This document shows, in pieces, positions 11,471 through 22,860 of a DNA stretch of 64,000 bases; position 1 is the first letter of the stretch, and the number at the start of each line of letters is the position of its first letter. Location: NCBI GenBank assembly GCA_933228895.1, contig OW121853.1, positions 9,430,494 through 9,494,493 of the forward strand, in the 5' to 3' direction. The notes under the pieces are model-generated. The model did no database searches and was not told the DNA's origin. It saw only the letters and a program-made list of their open reading frames with translations. A program made the translations under genes and the position numbers. Source of the DNA: Platycnemis pennipes. Its lineage: Eukaryota > Arthropoda > Insecta > Odonata > Platycnemididae.

Positions 11471-12409
11471 CGAGGCTTGTTCGGAAAGTAAGTTCCTACC
11501 GTTTGGGAAAAAAATATTAAAAACTTTTTTTCAAGGCAAGATTTATTTTTACATGAAAGAGCATATCTTACACTATTTCTCTACATAGTTTCCACCATTG
11601 TTTAGACATCTGTCATAACGGGAAACCAACTTTTCTATGCCCTCTTCATAGAAAGATGTCGCCAGAGAAGACAGCTATTGCTGAACACCATTCTTTTCGA
11701 CGTCATCGCTGTCAAAGCGCCTTCCTCCAAAATCACGCTTCAAATTCAAGACTAAGTGATATTCACAATACTGTTTAAGAAGGCATCTCCCTCAAAACTG
11801 TATCGGGTAAGAAATGTCAAAGCACTTCCAAGTCGCTTCGTTTTGTGGTCATCCGTAAGCATTTTCGGAACCCAACGGGAACACAGTTTGCGATAATTTA
11901 AACAATTTGTGACAATCTCATACAAAAAAGTTTTTGAAATCTGTGGGAACTCTTCAGACAACATTCTTATCGTGAACCGTCTGTTTTCAAGAATTTTCTC
12001 ATTCACTTTTTCAACCAAACCATCATTGACAACAGAAGGCCGCCCACTCCGTGCTTCGTCATGAACACTGGTTCGTCCATCATTGAATTTTCTAAACCAC
12101 TTTCTCACCATCCCATCAGCCATTACACTTTCACCATAACTCTATAAAAGTAGACGATGAATTTCAGCTGGCTTAACATTCTTTGCGTTCAAAAACCGTA
12201 TTACAGAACTCACTTCACAGTCGGCGGGATCAGAATTGGTTTTGAACATTTTAAACGATCACTAACAAATGTAAACTCAACATAATCTGGCTGTAATGGC
12301 GTCAGTCGAAAGACAATGAACCATAGAGTAGGTACGCATGCGCGGAACTGCGACACTAGCGTTGCGGTGGCGGTAGAACGAAACTGTACTTACTATCTGG
12401 ACATGCCTT
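11471..12409 (-). mobile_element. Internally deleted mariner-family DNA transposon
   Basis: Imperfect terminal inverted repeats of about 26 bp mark both ends: AGGCTTGTTCGGAAAGTAAG on the left (from 11473) and its counterpart AGGCATGTCCAGATAGTAAG on the other strand at the right end. Each is bordered by TA (11469-11470 and 12410-12411), the target duplication used by Tc1/mariner elements. At about 939 bp it is shorter than the usual ~1.3 kb. It contains the two ends of a transposase gene on the minus strand with the middle missing, so it could be moved only by a transposase supplied elsewhere. Confidence 0.88.
11573..12249 (-). pseudogene. Mariner transposase remnant
   Basis: Reading from ATG at 12249, the N-terminal helix-turn-helix half of a mariner transposase is visible (SSVIRFLNAKNVKPAEIHR, YGESVM, MVRKWFRKFNDGRTSVHDE, RSGRPSVV). 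A TAG at 12144-12142 interrupts codon 36. The frame continues to about 11780 (FLNSIV) and then jumps, with a frame change, to the C-terminal end (RDFGGRRFDSDD, FYEEGIEKLVSRYDRCLN, NGGNYVEK, stop at 11575-11573). A further TAG lies inside that tail. The deletion removes the segment that carries the D,D34D catalytic acids: the usual TGDE after FL-SIV is gone. The protein cannot be active. Confidence 0.9.
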
Positions 12410-12411
12410 TA

Positions 12412-12728
12412 TAACCATTATTAAGCACTGAAAATATTTCTGAGACTTATAAGTTACTCAAAATCTTTAACCAGAATTTATTTTAGTTTTTTAAACATTA
12501 TTACCGGAAATAATTGCGTATCACCCCTCAGATTTACTCCCAAGAAACGTCGTAGTGCACCAGTTGTCCCGAGTCAAACCAGGGTTGACCGTTTGTGATG
12601 AGTGTGATAACTTTTACATAATAACTACTATAGTTGCCTTAATAACTAAGTTCATTAGCTCTATTAAACTACTTAAAGCTTAAATACTTACGAATCTCGG
12701 TAAAAACTTATTAATTCCTTCCCCAAAA
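12412..12728. other. AT-rich spacer
   Basis: Nothing recognised between the mariner remnant and LINE fragment C. Confidence 0.5.
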
Positions 12729-13038
12729 CGAAGGGGGTACATCACCATCATCATCATCATCATCGGTCAGCAATCCTAGGATTGGTTTGACGCAGCCCTC
12801 CACTCGATTCTTCCATCGGCCAACCTCTTCATATTAACGTAGTTCCTCTCTTTCACGTCCTTTACGACCTGTTCTATGGAACTCATACGAGGCCTGCCTT
12901 TTCCATTCCTCCCGTTCACTTTTCCTTTGACGATTGTCTTCATCAGGCCATCGTGTCTTAGGATGTGGCCGATTAAGTTGTCCCGTCTTCTTATTATAGT
13001 TTTCAGCAGACTTCTCTTTTATCCCACGAAAGGGGGTT
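12729..13038 (-). mobile_element. LINE fragment C: 5'-truncated 3' end with target duplication
   Basis: On the minus strand this is close to the last ~280 bp of LINE fragment A: the LLKT segment, the GHILRHDGLMKTI-encoding segment, GRPRMSS, then the CGTCAAACCAATCCTAGG end followed by a (TGA)n-type tail, seen on + as CAT repeats at 12740-12763. The insertion is bracketed by CGAAGGGGGT (12729-12738) and CGAAAGGGGGTT (13027-13038), a probable target duplication with a one-base difference. The low divergence from fragment A and the intact tail suggest a relatively recent insertion. Confidence 0.85.
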
Positions 13039-13699
13039 GAGAACTAAAAAAACTTTATGTGTTATAACTCTGTCACCAAATACCTCAAAGATGAAAACAT
13101 TGAGGAATCACGAAATGAATAAAATAACAAAAAGAAGAGCATTTACTGTATCAGGGCCGATTCAAATTCAGGAAATACAAGAGTAAAGCTATTTGAATTC
13201 ATAGGCTAATTATAGTTACAGAAGGTAGAGAAGAGCTCAGAGATATCCTTTGCGCTCGTAGATTCAAATAAGGCTATTCATATAGTGGGATAAACTACCA
13301 AGTTTGGAATCCCAAAACGGATGGCTGCATCCTACACACACCAGAGAATCACGAATAGTCTGTGTAAAATCATGTGGATTGAATCAAATGATGACCTAAC
13401 ATAACAGAAGAAATAATGACAAAGGATTGTTACAAGGAAATGTACAACCTTCCGTAATATTCAATTCCTTAGCCGAGAAAGCCATTTAAGAAGTCAGAGA
13501 GAGGGGCTTTCAGAGTGAATATTTTGGGGGTAAAATTATTATTCAGTGATATAGCGAACACATAGTTCTACATTTTCCATTATTTTAACGTCTAATTGAG
13601 ATATATTTCGATGAACAAAAGATTTAAGAGTAATTACAACATGCTTTTAAATGTGGAACATAGATCACTTGAATATTAAAAATATGAATTAAGTTAAGA

Positions 13700-14000
13700 G
13701 TAAAAAGTGTTAAGAAATGTGTGGGAAAATTGAAGTCAGCTGAAAAATCTAAAATGAAGTCGGGACAACTTAATCGGCCACATGTTAAGGCATGATTTAC
13801 TTTGAAGACAGTCGTCTAAGGAGGTATAAACGGGAATATTGTAAAGGAGGCCTCGGACGAGATGTAAGGAACAAGTTGCAAGGGATGAGAAAGAGAAGAA
13901 GAAGTAGGAATATGAAGAGGTGAGCGGATTGGAGAATGGAGTGGAAAGCTGCGTCGAACCAATCATAGGAATGCTGGCCAATGAAGACGATGAGATTAGG
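13700..14000 (+). pseudogene. LINE fragment D: old 3' fragment of the same family
   Basis: Similar in order to the end of fragment A: GAAGTC(A)GCTGAAAA, GACAACTTAATCGGCCACAT, a decayed GAAGACAGTCGTC, GGCCTCG, GAATATGAAGAGGT, and GCTGCGTCGAACCAATC followed by ATGAAGACGATGA. Multiple stops and indels leave no useful frame. The opposite-strand open frames at 13736-14117 are shadows. Confidence 0.8.
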
Positions 14001-16140
14001 GCAGTAACAATCACTGCTATGATACCATATTTTTAAACGCCGAATTAAATCTTTAAAAAATGTAGAAATCGAGAATGCTGGGAAATTAATCACCAATAGA
14101 ATAGACGATAATGACAAAATTTCTATAAGATTCTTTGATTAACCATGATACTTTGGAGTACAAGGATACATAATTTTATCACTGTTTGAACTATGGGTTG
14201 CTGTTTTTTTCAAACGATAAATCTACTCTTGGATTATTTATACAAACTATGATGTCTCCCACATCTCCATGTTCCCTGAAGTTTTTGAATCTTAAACTCT
14301 GGAAGATTTTCTAGACAAGCGTACGAGACACGTCGCCGGATTCCAGATTAAAGTAAGTATGCCTATGACACCATCCCGGGCTTTTGGCCCTTATGGTCGA
14401 GGTAGGAAATAATAATGAAGGTGTACGGTGCGGAGTGAGGGTTTTTTCGTTAGGGTCGGAAGCTCGAGAGGTTAATTTGTTCGGGAGAGGAATAAATTAG
14501 GGAAGCCGGTGAGCATGAAGGGTTATTTTGTTAAGGGTGTGAAACAGTTGTAGGAGTCCGGAGGGTGACACATCACTTAGATTTTTCAAGTGACAATTTG
14601 GCTAATTCCCATAGAACAAAGAGCCCACAGTCAATTCCTTCAATGATTCCTTGACCTGTTGCTACTTATAAGTCTGTTCAAGGAATCGACTTCACAATTT
14701 CCAAATTTTTATCTCTTTCCTAATGGTGGCTGCTATCCTGTCATAATGAATCCACTACTACTACCACCACTGAATATCATTTCGCCAGCACAAAAAAAAT
14801 CCTCCGTCACCCTGGAAGCCAGAATCCCCTTTGTCAGATTTTACCATTAACATTGAATCTATTATATAGCATTTAGCTATCCTTCCTCTCTGATACATAC
14901 CTCTTGCTTTGCTTTTTCTCTTTCCCAAGCAATATTCTTCAAATGTGTATTCAAAAAAAATAAATAAAGATGATACATTCTAAGGAGCTTTCAGACAGAA
15001 TAAAGTATCTCTTGCAACCCTATTGCATATAAACATCTTGATGACAACCCAGATTGTATTCCAAATTATCCAATATTTTTAAGCAAAAACGAATTGGCAT
15101 ACTTTCAATAAGTATTGTACAAGAAATTAACCGTGGCCGAGATCTTTCGTCACTGCATCATGTTATTTCCTAGTTCGCAACGCTGAAGCTTTATCGTTTT
15201 GTGTCACTTCTTTTACTAGCTGCGTCGCATATAAAACTTTTTTCATCTCAATTGACCAATACATCGGCAAATATGAAAAAATTGTAGCACTCATTATTCT
15301 GATGAATACCAGAAAATATTACGGAGGTGGTATATGTAATGCCCACAAAACAAGTTTCAAAAATAAGACCAATATCTTCCAATGTCATACAGATAGAAGC
15401 ATATGTTGTGGCAGAAAGAGAAGTCAAATCATAAATATTTCAAGCGTGCAGGAAGAATTCGTATTTTCGAAATTCATCAGCACTTTCATTGTCCAAATAC
15501 TATTTATTACATCTTCTATTATAGCCAGTCCCTTACAGCACATTTTTTGAAGACAACACCAAAAACCCAATCTGATTACTTTAAAAAATGTTTAACTAGT
15601 GAGCAAGGAGAATATTTGAACATAGAAAAATGAACGAGACACCAAACGTGACAGTAGTATACAGAGAAAACAACCACACACTACATTTTTATGTCAGAAA
15701 TTTTGTGCCTACTATTGTAGAATTATATAATGCATAGTTACTAAGTTTAAACGTTTGAAAAAAAGCGTAGGCAGTGAAAAAAAATCATCGCAATAAACTC
15801 AGGGGAGGTGAAAAAACACCATATGAAACCTCATGGGGTTTTAAACTTCCTCAGAACTACACACTAAGATACGCTTTCAGTCCTTGTTACCAAATAGGAA
15901 CACAAATATAAATACACATTTCCTATCAGCAAAGGTATATAATAGATAGGAGAAAAGAAATAAAGAACAATTACAAGGAGAAAGAGGACTTAAATATTTA
16001 TGTTGATATTTTGATCTGTGAACGTGCTAAAGGTTTATATTCATTTTTAATATTTATTTCAGTCCACACAGCTTGAAGCTACTCTTTTTTCTGAATCCTT
16101 TTTCTCATGCAAAGAAGTAATAAAGCACCAAAACCTTTGA
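14001..16140. other. AT-rich DNA, nothing recognised
   Basis: Frames at 14659-14850 and 15302-15633 have no recognisable domain. No repeat or RNA gene is apparent. Confidence 0.5.
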
Positions 16141-16144
16141 ATAT

Positions 16145-16690
16145 TGTACCCAAGGTACACGAGCTACACTAGTGACTGAACACCCGTGCAGGATTCTCGA
16201 CCAAAGGGTCAACGATCGATTCCCCACCGGAGCGATGATTTCAACTTCCCTCCGGCTGATATTCAGTGAGCATCACTATGCCCACATTGAAAAAAGAAAC
16301 AGGTCTCAAAGCGGGTCCCGAAAGTCAAGATCGCATGCTCCCTGCAGTGACCAAGGTGTCCCCCTCAACCATTCCGATATCCGACACCCTTTGACTCGCG
16401 GCGAAGACTTAAAATGCTATCGCCATCGAATCATTGATAAACGGTTTTGCAGCCCGCCATGAATCTCGCCCAACTTGATTCCTGCCGAGCGGCTGAATCC
16501 GAAAGCCGGGGGTCGCTCCGACAAGATCTCATAAGACCGAAGATTACGGTGGATCATCAACGCGGCGGGAATTTCCTCTCGAATGATCGCGGTCATTAAT
16601 TTCAGGGGGAGATGATTGCAAAGCCAAAGAAGGGCTTCCTCTAAAATGACCCCCTCCGACCTCAATGCATGAGTGCGGTTAAGATGCTAT
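16145..16690. other. GC-balanced block, candidate regulatory DNA or lost exon
   Basis: A sharply bounded ~550-bp block of higher GC content, without simple repeats, inside AT-rich DNA. Two opposed open frames (16172-16462 + and 16417-16665 -) are present but show no known domain. The block is not like any transposon I recognise. Conserved non-coding DNA is possible; this is inference from composition. Confidence 0.3.
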
Positions 16691-17154
16691 AAATCTTGAT
16701 ACGTGATGGCCTTTAGTTTAGCGGGATTAAGTGGCCTCAAAATAACTTCCATAATTTTAATACCCTCTCCCCTTAAACTGCTTCGTAGAAAGTAATTGTA
16801 TGCGGTATTTGCAAATCAAAAAGTGTTATAACTCCCGCAATATACCATGCTGGTGACGTCAAAGCCCACGATCAAAAATAGACAATTGGAGGAAAATGAT
16901 GGAAACAAGGAATTAAAGTTAATTTCACCCGTAAAAACGTAAACTATGTGTTAATATTTACCCGTTTTTCAGCATTATAGTCTTTATTTGGGCACAGAGT
17001 TGCGCAAAGTATGATGCTTTAACTGAAACAATCCGGCATACTATAGTAGTGAAGAATGAAAATTTAAAAATTCCTGGTCCTAATTTTGCTACCAAATATC
17101 TGACTCAAGCTATTAAAACTTTTCTGCTAAAAATGTTTGTCATATACTAGTACA

Positions 17155-17235
17155 TCCGTGGCCTAGTGAGTTGAGATGGTGAGGGTTCGAGCCATTATTG
17201 GGGAAAATTTTACCCCGTGCTACATTTATTTATGG
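17155..17235 (+). repeat. tRNA-like SINE head remnant
   Basis: TGGCCTAGTGAG at 17159-17170 resembles a polymerase III A box and GGGTTCGAGCC at 17183-17193 is a near-consensus B box. The spacing is too short for a functional tRNA. It reads best as the head of a decayed tRNA-derived SINE. Confidence 0.45.
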
Positions 17236-18255
17236 TGGCTTACAGCGTATTATGTATATTTATACGTAGATACATTTTTTATGTTTAGAGAAAGCATTTG
17301 AGTACGTGTTCTTAGGGGAAATTCTTCACGCAATTGAAACCGAGGTTTCCAAAAATTATTAATGTTGAATGGCTGACAAAGACTATTTGTCAATAATTAA
17401 TCTAGCAAGTATAAAAGTAAATATTCTAAAATACCATAATGGTACACTTCATCAGCATTCTCAATGTAGAATATGTAAGCAGTCATATGATCTCTGTTGA
17501 GAAAACTCGGCGCTTTTACTCTGGCTTTCAGGATGAAAACAGGAAGCATTCTAGGAGAAACACAAACAGAATTCTAAGCGTGGGTAATAAGACATAAAAA
17601 AACGTTTGTGGCCGATTCTTTGATATGTGAGTACCTTCATGGAGGAAAAACTGTTCGTTTGTTAGTTATTGCAAGAAAACGATGAGTAATCTGTAGTAAA
17701 TAGTGGTGTGCGTAAATATGTACAGGGTGAATAAATGAAAGAATACAGATTGAGGAACTGAATGGAATTTTAGGGGAAACACTTGTTTAAGAATGTTTAA
17801 GACTAATGTCGATTGCTAACAGTTGATATATTAACGTCTTTATTTATTTAAATATGGAAAGGGAATGCAGTTTCAGTGATCTTGCCAATATTTTTACATA
17901 CATTTATACAAGGAGTGGCAATGGCCTGTAACATAATACGCTATTTAAAAAAGATTAATTCATTAATTTTCTTTCTTTACGCATCATATATTAACATCTT
18001 CCACTTTGCCGAAATTGGAAAATTAAAAAAACTGGAAATTGTATGATTCAATAACATTAAATACCTTACAGAAAAAGTTTTAAAAATGGTCTCTAGAGTA
18101 GATAGCAAGAATAAGTATATTTTTCTCACGATTGGATTTTTAATCCTTTAATGGTCCAGATCCGGAGAATTATAGAGCAAGGGAGATATTATCAAAAATG
18201 GCTTGAGCAATAGTAATGTGGGTAAAAGCTCCCATTGGCACTCATAGATGTGCCT
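17236..18255. other. AT-rich DNA, nothing recognised
   Basis: No gene, RNA or structured repeat visible. Confidence 0.5.
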
Positions 18256-18257
18256 CA

Positions 18258-18403
18258 GGCCTTTCACTAAGGGTAGTGTAATGCCGAAACTAAGTTCCCC
18301 TTCACTCCTCTTCTGTTCCCTGAAATATTCCTACTTCTATACAGTCACCAACCATTCCTGAATGATTCAAATGACCTTAGCTGACAGTTGCTTCCCCTGA
18401 ATA
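18258..18403 (+). repeat. SINE tail fragment (same family as 39531-39852)
   Basis: Matches the 3' part of the SINE at 39.5 kb: TAATGCCGA, a pyrimidine-rich stretch, TTCCCTG, CAAATGACC, AGCTG and GCTTCCCCTG. The tRNA-like head is missing, so this copy is 5'-truncated. Confidence 0.7.
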
Positions 18404-19835
18404 AATATTGCCTACTCATTGATGTGAATCGGTGTTCAAAGTCATTAGGCCAAGGGGTTGTATCTCTCGCGTTTCACTATTGTCTCAATTTCCGTGCAAA
18501 ACTATTTCAGACGTTGATCGCTAGGGTCTTCCGTCATTATTTTATCAAGTTTTACCCCAACTTGTTTTACCCAGATGGTTCAGGTTAGTTCAACGTATCC
18601 CCTTGTAGCTAATATAAATTTTATCTTATTCAATGAGCTGTAATAAATTATACTTATCGTATCTTATGCATTATGAGCTAAAAATGACTAGACCGTGTGA
18701 TTCCATTGGAAAACAGTGAAAGATAAAAAGTGCCCTGGGATTTATACGGATTTAATTTTGCCCTTTATTGTATTGAAATAAATACAGTGTCGTTATCTTA
18801 AGGCAAAAGATATGTTTCTTACAAAAAACGTCCATAAATGAGGAAACTGTGGAAATTCATCAATTTTCAATCCTTAAATTCACGGTCCGTTTTTGTGCTT
18901 TCCGAATATTCTACGTAGGTATATGTAAATGCTTTTATGCATATGTTTCAAAAGACAATAATGTGCTGGAGCAAATAAATATATCTATCTATCAATCTGT
19001 ATGCGCACTGTTATTTTTTACTAATTACTTTGATAATTACTTAAGCATGGTCCTAGATCATATTTTATTTTAAAACATAACTTACGAAATATATGTTAAA
19101 ATTGATGAATTTGGATACAAAATTTCCATTTATTTTAATTATTTTATAATTAATCGAAATTTCATATCAGATTTTTGTGGAACGGGCGAGGTAAGAAGTA
19201 TATTGAATTGAAGAATTTAAAAACAATGCTCGGCCTACTATGAAGTCATGGAAGCATACTGCTGAATATCTCTTGCACGTTTCCCTATTATTTACTATCC
19301 AGGATCTAGCTCTTTAAAAAGGCAATTGGATAAAAATATGAAATCATGCGTAAAGTGACGTACACCTTATGTTTAACCGATTAGTTATATTTTTGACATT
19401 CATGTTTCAAAATAAATAAAATTATTAATTCCACCTCTTAAATATTTCCAATAATTTACTTATGCCTACCATTATAACGTAGCGTATCCGTAACAGTTTA
19501 AGGCAATGCTGTGTACAGCTGTGTGCTGTGACTAGGTATTGTTTTACAAGATGTCCATAGCTCGGGTTCTTAGATGGTGTTGAAATCAAGTTGATCAAGT
19601 TGCCAGCTACTTAGGTAGTGCACGCTTTGAATGCAAATACTGCGTATGTTAGAAGCGATAAACTGAAAGAGAGGGACAACATTCGAGATTTTCGATTCCA
19701 TTCTTGATGGAACCGCGTTCCTTAGCCTTCCACTTAATTCTTATGACATTAGTAAATTCTTCCATAATGTACAACTCTGTGCATAGGACATTGATGCCTG
19801 TTAGTCGATTCATACAGTTATGCACTCAGTTGGTG
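18404..19835. other. AT-rich DNA, nothing recognised
   Basis: The frame at 18849-19073 is AT-driven and shows no motif. No other feature is seen. Confidence 0.5.
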
Positions 19836-19839
19836 ATGA

Positions 19840-20109
19840 TTGAAGAAGATGATGAGCAAAGTGCTGCCGCGAGACTCTGACGTCTATCCGAAAAACATTT
19901 TCTGGAGAGAATACCAGCAGGTCAAAATAAAGCACCAAAGCGATGCAAAGTATAAGAAGGAAAAGAAGGAAACCGGGATTCCAATAAGGAAATTATCGTC
20001 GCATCAATGCAGTGCCTGTAAGATTGGATTTTGTGCTGATCCATGCTTAAAATTATTTCATTCAAAGAGGTCATTTGTGTACATTTTTGAATTTTGTTTA
20101 AACAATTAA
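19840..20109 (+). pseudogene. piggyBac-like transposase, C-terminal fragment
   Basis: The C-terminal half reads HQCSACKIGFCADPCLKLFH. This fits the end of the cysteine-rich zinc-binding domain that closes piggyBac-family transposases (C..C...LC..PC...FH). Upstream, VYPKNIF and KETG fit the linker and the middle of that domain. The first Cys pair is not in this frame, but KRCKV is encoded at the right place in another frame, so one or two small indels have broken the domain. The DDD catalytic core is absent. Downstream DNA to about 20290 is AT-rich with AATAAA near 20270, compatible with a 3' end. I did not find matching terminal repeats. Confidence 0.6.
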
Positions 20110-20585
20110 GTACATATTTTTTTCCTAATTCATTTATATGTAAATTTAAGTGATAATTTCATTTTTAATATCTTTATAAGGGGCAAGCTTCATTCAAACA
20201 ATTATTTTTTATTTAAAAAAATTACATTGTGTAAATGCCATTTTTTGACAATGTGGTAGTTATATCGAAATAAACTAATGTCACAATCAAAAGCGAAATT
20301 CATTCTTTAAAATGATACCATACACATATCCCTCGCTTCAAAGGTTGGTCGTTAGGAAATAGCACAAAAGTAGTGAACATGGCCAGCACTGGGGTACAGA
20401 CATAGAATATTAAGATCAGCACGGTAAGTGTTAAAATATTTTAATTATTTAGTATATTTTTTCACATTGCAATCCTTTTCCGATATCCCAATGATTGGCT
20501 TCCTTTTTTGGCAGAAGTATGCACCCATATGTAAGAGTTCATTTTGCGGATAAAGCTAAGCTACTCCCAGAGTCCATTGAATTTT
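20110..20585. other. AT-rich DNA
   Basis: Probably includes the 3' flank of the piggyBac-like fragment. Nothing else is recognised. Confidence 0.4.
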
Positions 20586-20589
20586 CCCA

Positions 20590-20770
20590 TCGCCTCTGCA
20601 GCGACACCCACCCCACCTATCGTCCATGGAGTCAACTACCTCGTACCCCCTCGGGGGATCGAGCACGCACAAAACACTCTCTCCCTTTGGTCCCTTGCCA
20701 CCCATCGCAATCCCCATTCGAGATTTCAAGTGCCTCCTTCCTCATCACTTTACCACGTCTCAATCACTTT
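20590..20770. repeat. Possible decayed repeat, C-rich
   Basis: A C-rich stretch with CTCTCTCCCTTTGGTCCC. It resembles CTCTCTCCCCTTGGTTCC at about 24170, downstream of a tRNA-like B box, so the two could be old copies of one SINE. Three overlapping open frames here are treated as chance. Confidence 0.25.
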
Positions 20771-20774
20771 CTAA

Positions 20775-21990
20775 CCTCACCTTCGAGAAAATTCAAACAT
20801 GTCGTACATACATTCATTGTCGTTGATATTTCGTTCATAATGACCCCCGGTCGATATTTGTCCGGCTGAAATTGAAGATATGTGCAGGCACAAGAGAAAA
20901 TACAAATTTTATTCCTGTCGGGTGTTAGTATGTTTATTCCGCAAAAATCCGTTACTTTTTATTATTTTAATACACCAAATGTGACAAATGTTGAATGAGT
21001 AACAGGTCCCTCAATTATTGACCGAAATACAAATAACTATTGAAGTTACAAGGCCAAATGCTGCGTTGAAGTAGACTCATATCTTCACAAAAAGAAAGTA
21101 TTTCCCTTCATAAAAAAGAGACATGCACCAGAAGATAAGTGCTACATGTAAACACTGTACAATATAAAACTACTTTGGTTCAATACCAAGGTGTCACTAT
21201 CACTAAAGCCATAGGTAGCGAGGGGAAAAGGCTTATGGAAAGTAACTCGTTCTGTTGCGTAGCATAGGTAAATAGAGTTCTTGGTAAATGCTGGAAAAGT
21301 AAGGATTCTACGTCTCCATTGCCCAATATAATTGACATTAATTAATCTTTGTAGTCCAAAGATGAACGTTAGATAGTGTTGAAAATTAGATACAGCATGA
21401 ACAGGAAAAATCAGATACATTCTTTACAAATACTTATCAAAATAATCGTTCCTCAAGGTGATAAATAAAAGTAATTGTTTCATACCCCTAATATTTCAGG
21501 CTATAAGGAAGATTAAATGTTAAATATAAATCTAAGAGATGCCTTCCAAAGTATTCAAGATATTCTGCATGCTACAGCTGATTTCATCCCAAAAACAATA
21601 TTAGAAGACCAAACTTCAACGAAGAGATTTGCTTTTCCACTACGGGCCAAAAGGGTTGCGTGAAAGACACTGGCGTCTTTCCCATTTTTATTTATAACTG
21701 GCGTCTTTCTTATGATTATTTCTTAAATATCTGATAGAAATCTTCAGTTCGTTTTCGTTTATTGTGTAGCGTAGCTGAAATCAATGGTATGACGCAATAA
21801 GTTAACAATGATATTGCATGCTATAAGGTTTTATGCAGATAACGAAAGACAGGAGGTGACTTATTCCACTCAAATTTTCTTTTGGATAGCTTGCTTGGCA
21901 ACCTTGAGAATAAGAACAGTACCCGATCACTCTGGTACAGATCACTCTGGCTCAAGACACGAGCGGAATATTCCAGAGCAAAAGCTTTGA
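20775..21990. other. AT-rich DNA with small duplications
   Basis: ACTGGCGTCTTTC occurs twice, near 21669 and 21702, and GATCACTCTGG twice near 21930-21950. Nothing coding is recognised. Confidence 0.5.
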
Positions 21991-22470
21991 CAATCTTCAC
22001 CCTGAGCTCGGCTCCTGTGCGCGCTACGAGCTCCAACGGCCGACATGAAGCAGAGGAGGGGTGTTGAGGGTGAAGTGGTCGCAGGGAGTGAGGGCAGTAG
22101 CGGGGAGGATGGCGTGAACATGAGAGGAGAAGATGATTTATGAGTCGGACGCAGCCGCCACCCCTGGGATGGACGGACACAACCAGACGAAGGAGAGGAG
22201 AGAGAAAAAAAGCAGTTCCGATTTTGTCACGTCCGGGACTCGAACCCAGAACTGGAAGGACAGGATCGGAGTCAAAAGGGAGAGCACCACAGGAGGGATA
22301 TTGGCGTGACGGAGCGATTGGCAGTGGGGCGAGGCACCCTCGCTTCTTCCCGTCACCCTTAAAGATTCCGATGGGGCGGAGGGGGAGGGAACAAGGGTGG
22401 GGAGGGAACAAGGGTGGGGAGGGGATGGTGGGGGGAGCGGTGGGGGAGGCAGTCGGAGTGAATTGCAAAT
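21991..22470. other. GC-rich block with tRNA-like remnant and G-rich tandem repeat
   Basis: A GC-rich stretch. On the minus strand GGGTTCGAGTCCC (22234-22246) is a consensus-like B box, and GTCACG / CGTGAC sequences about 85 nt apart could mimic an acceptor stem. No A box or cloverleaf fits, so this is called a tRNA-derived SINE remnant rather than a tRNA gene. At 22387-22420 a 17-bp G-rich unit (GGGAACAAGGGTGGGGA) is repeated twice exactly. The 235-aa minus-strand open frame here is Pro/Ser-rich, has no domain and is not accepted as a gene. Confidence 0.5.
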
Positions 22471-22860
22471 AGGGCCGATGCGGCGTGCGATTATCCCGCC
22501 ACCTCACGTGGTGATGGTCGAGCCGCAACGAAGTTTATTTGAATTGATTATCGATTTGGAGTTTTAACGGGCGCCATGATACTCGCCCGGGACTTGCTTC
22601 GACAACGGCTGCACGAAATGACCCGATGAATGCAAGTTCGATTGTCCGAAAGCGTCGCTTGATTTTTTTTTCATTTCGCGTCCCGTGCGGTGCCGACCAA
22701 TCGGAAGCCGAAATATGATCCGAAAAATATTCGTGCTCTCCGGTCTGCAGTATGGCGCCTCAATGTGCATTGCATTATAAAACAATTTGGTATATGTATC
22801 CCACGGAATGAGATGGGAATTGTGCATTGCTGATGGACGATTATGCATACTTTTGCAAAA
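22471..22860. promoter_or_regulatory. Candidate conserved regulatory block
   Basis: A non-repetitive, GC-balanced stretch with clustered motif-like words: TGATTATCGAT near 22546, GACCAATCGG near 22694, GTGCATTGC twice (about 22763 and 22821) and ATTATGCATA near 22840. It matches no mobile element I recognise and contrasts with the AT-rich DNA that follows. A developmental enhancer is a possible reading, but this is inference only. Confidence 0.3.

Noticed and set aside
22229..22313. Possible minus-strand tRNA gene (acceptor-like GTCACG/CGTGAC ends, good T-arm)
   Set aside because: No D-arm or A box and no anticodon arm that fits; treated as a tRNA-derived remnant.
21821..22528. 235-aa open frame on the minus strand
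   Set aside because: Pro/Ser/Arg-biased frame within GC-rich DNA containing a tRNA-like remnant and a G-rich tandem repeat; no domain, no start or splice context, and overlapping frames on the other strand.
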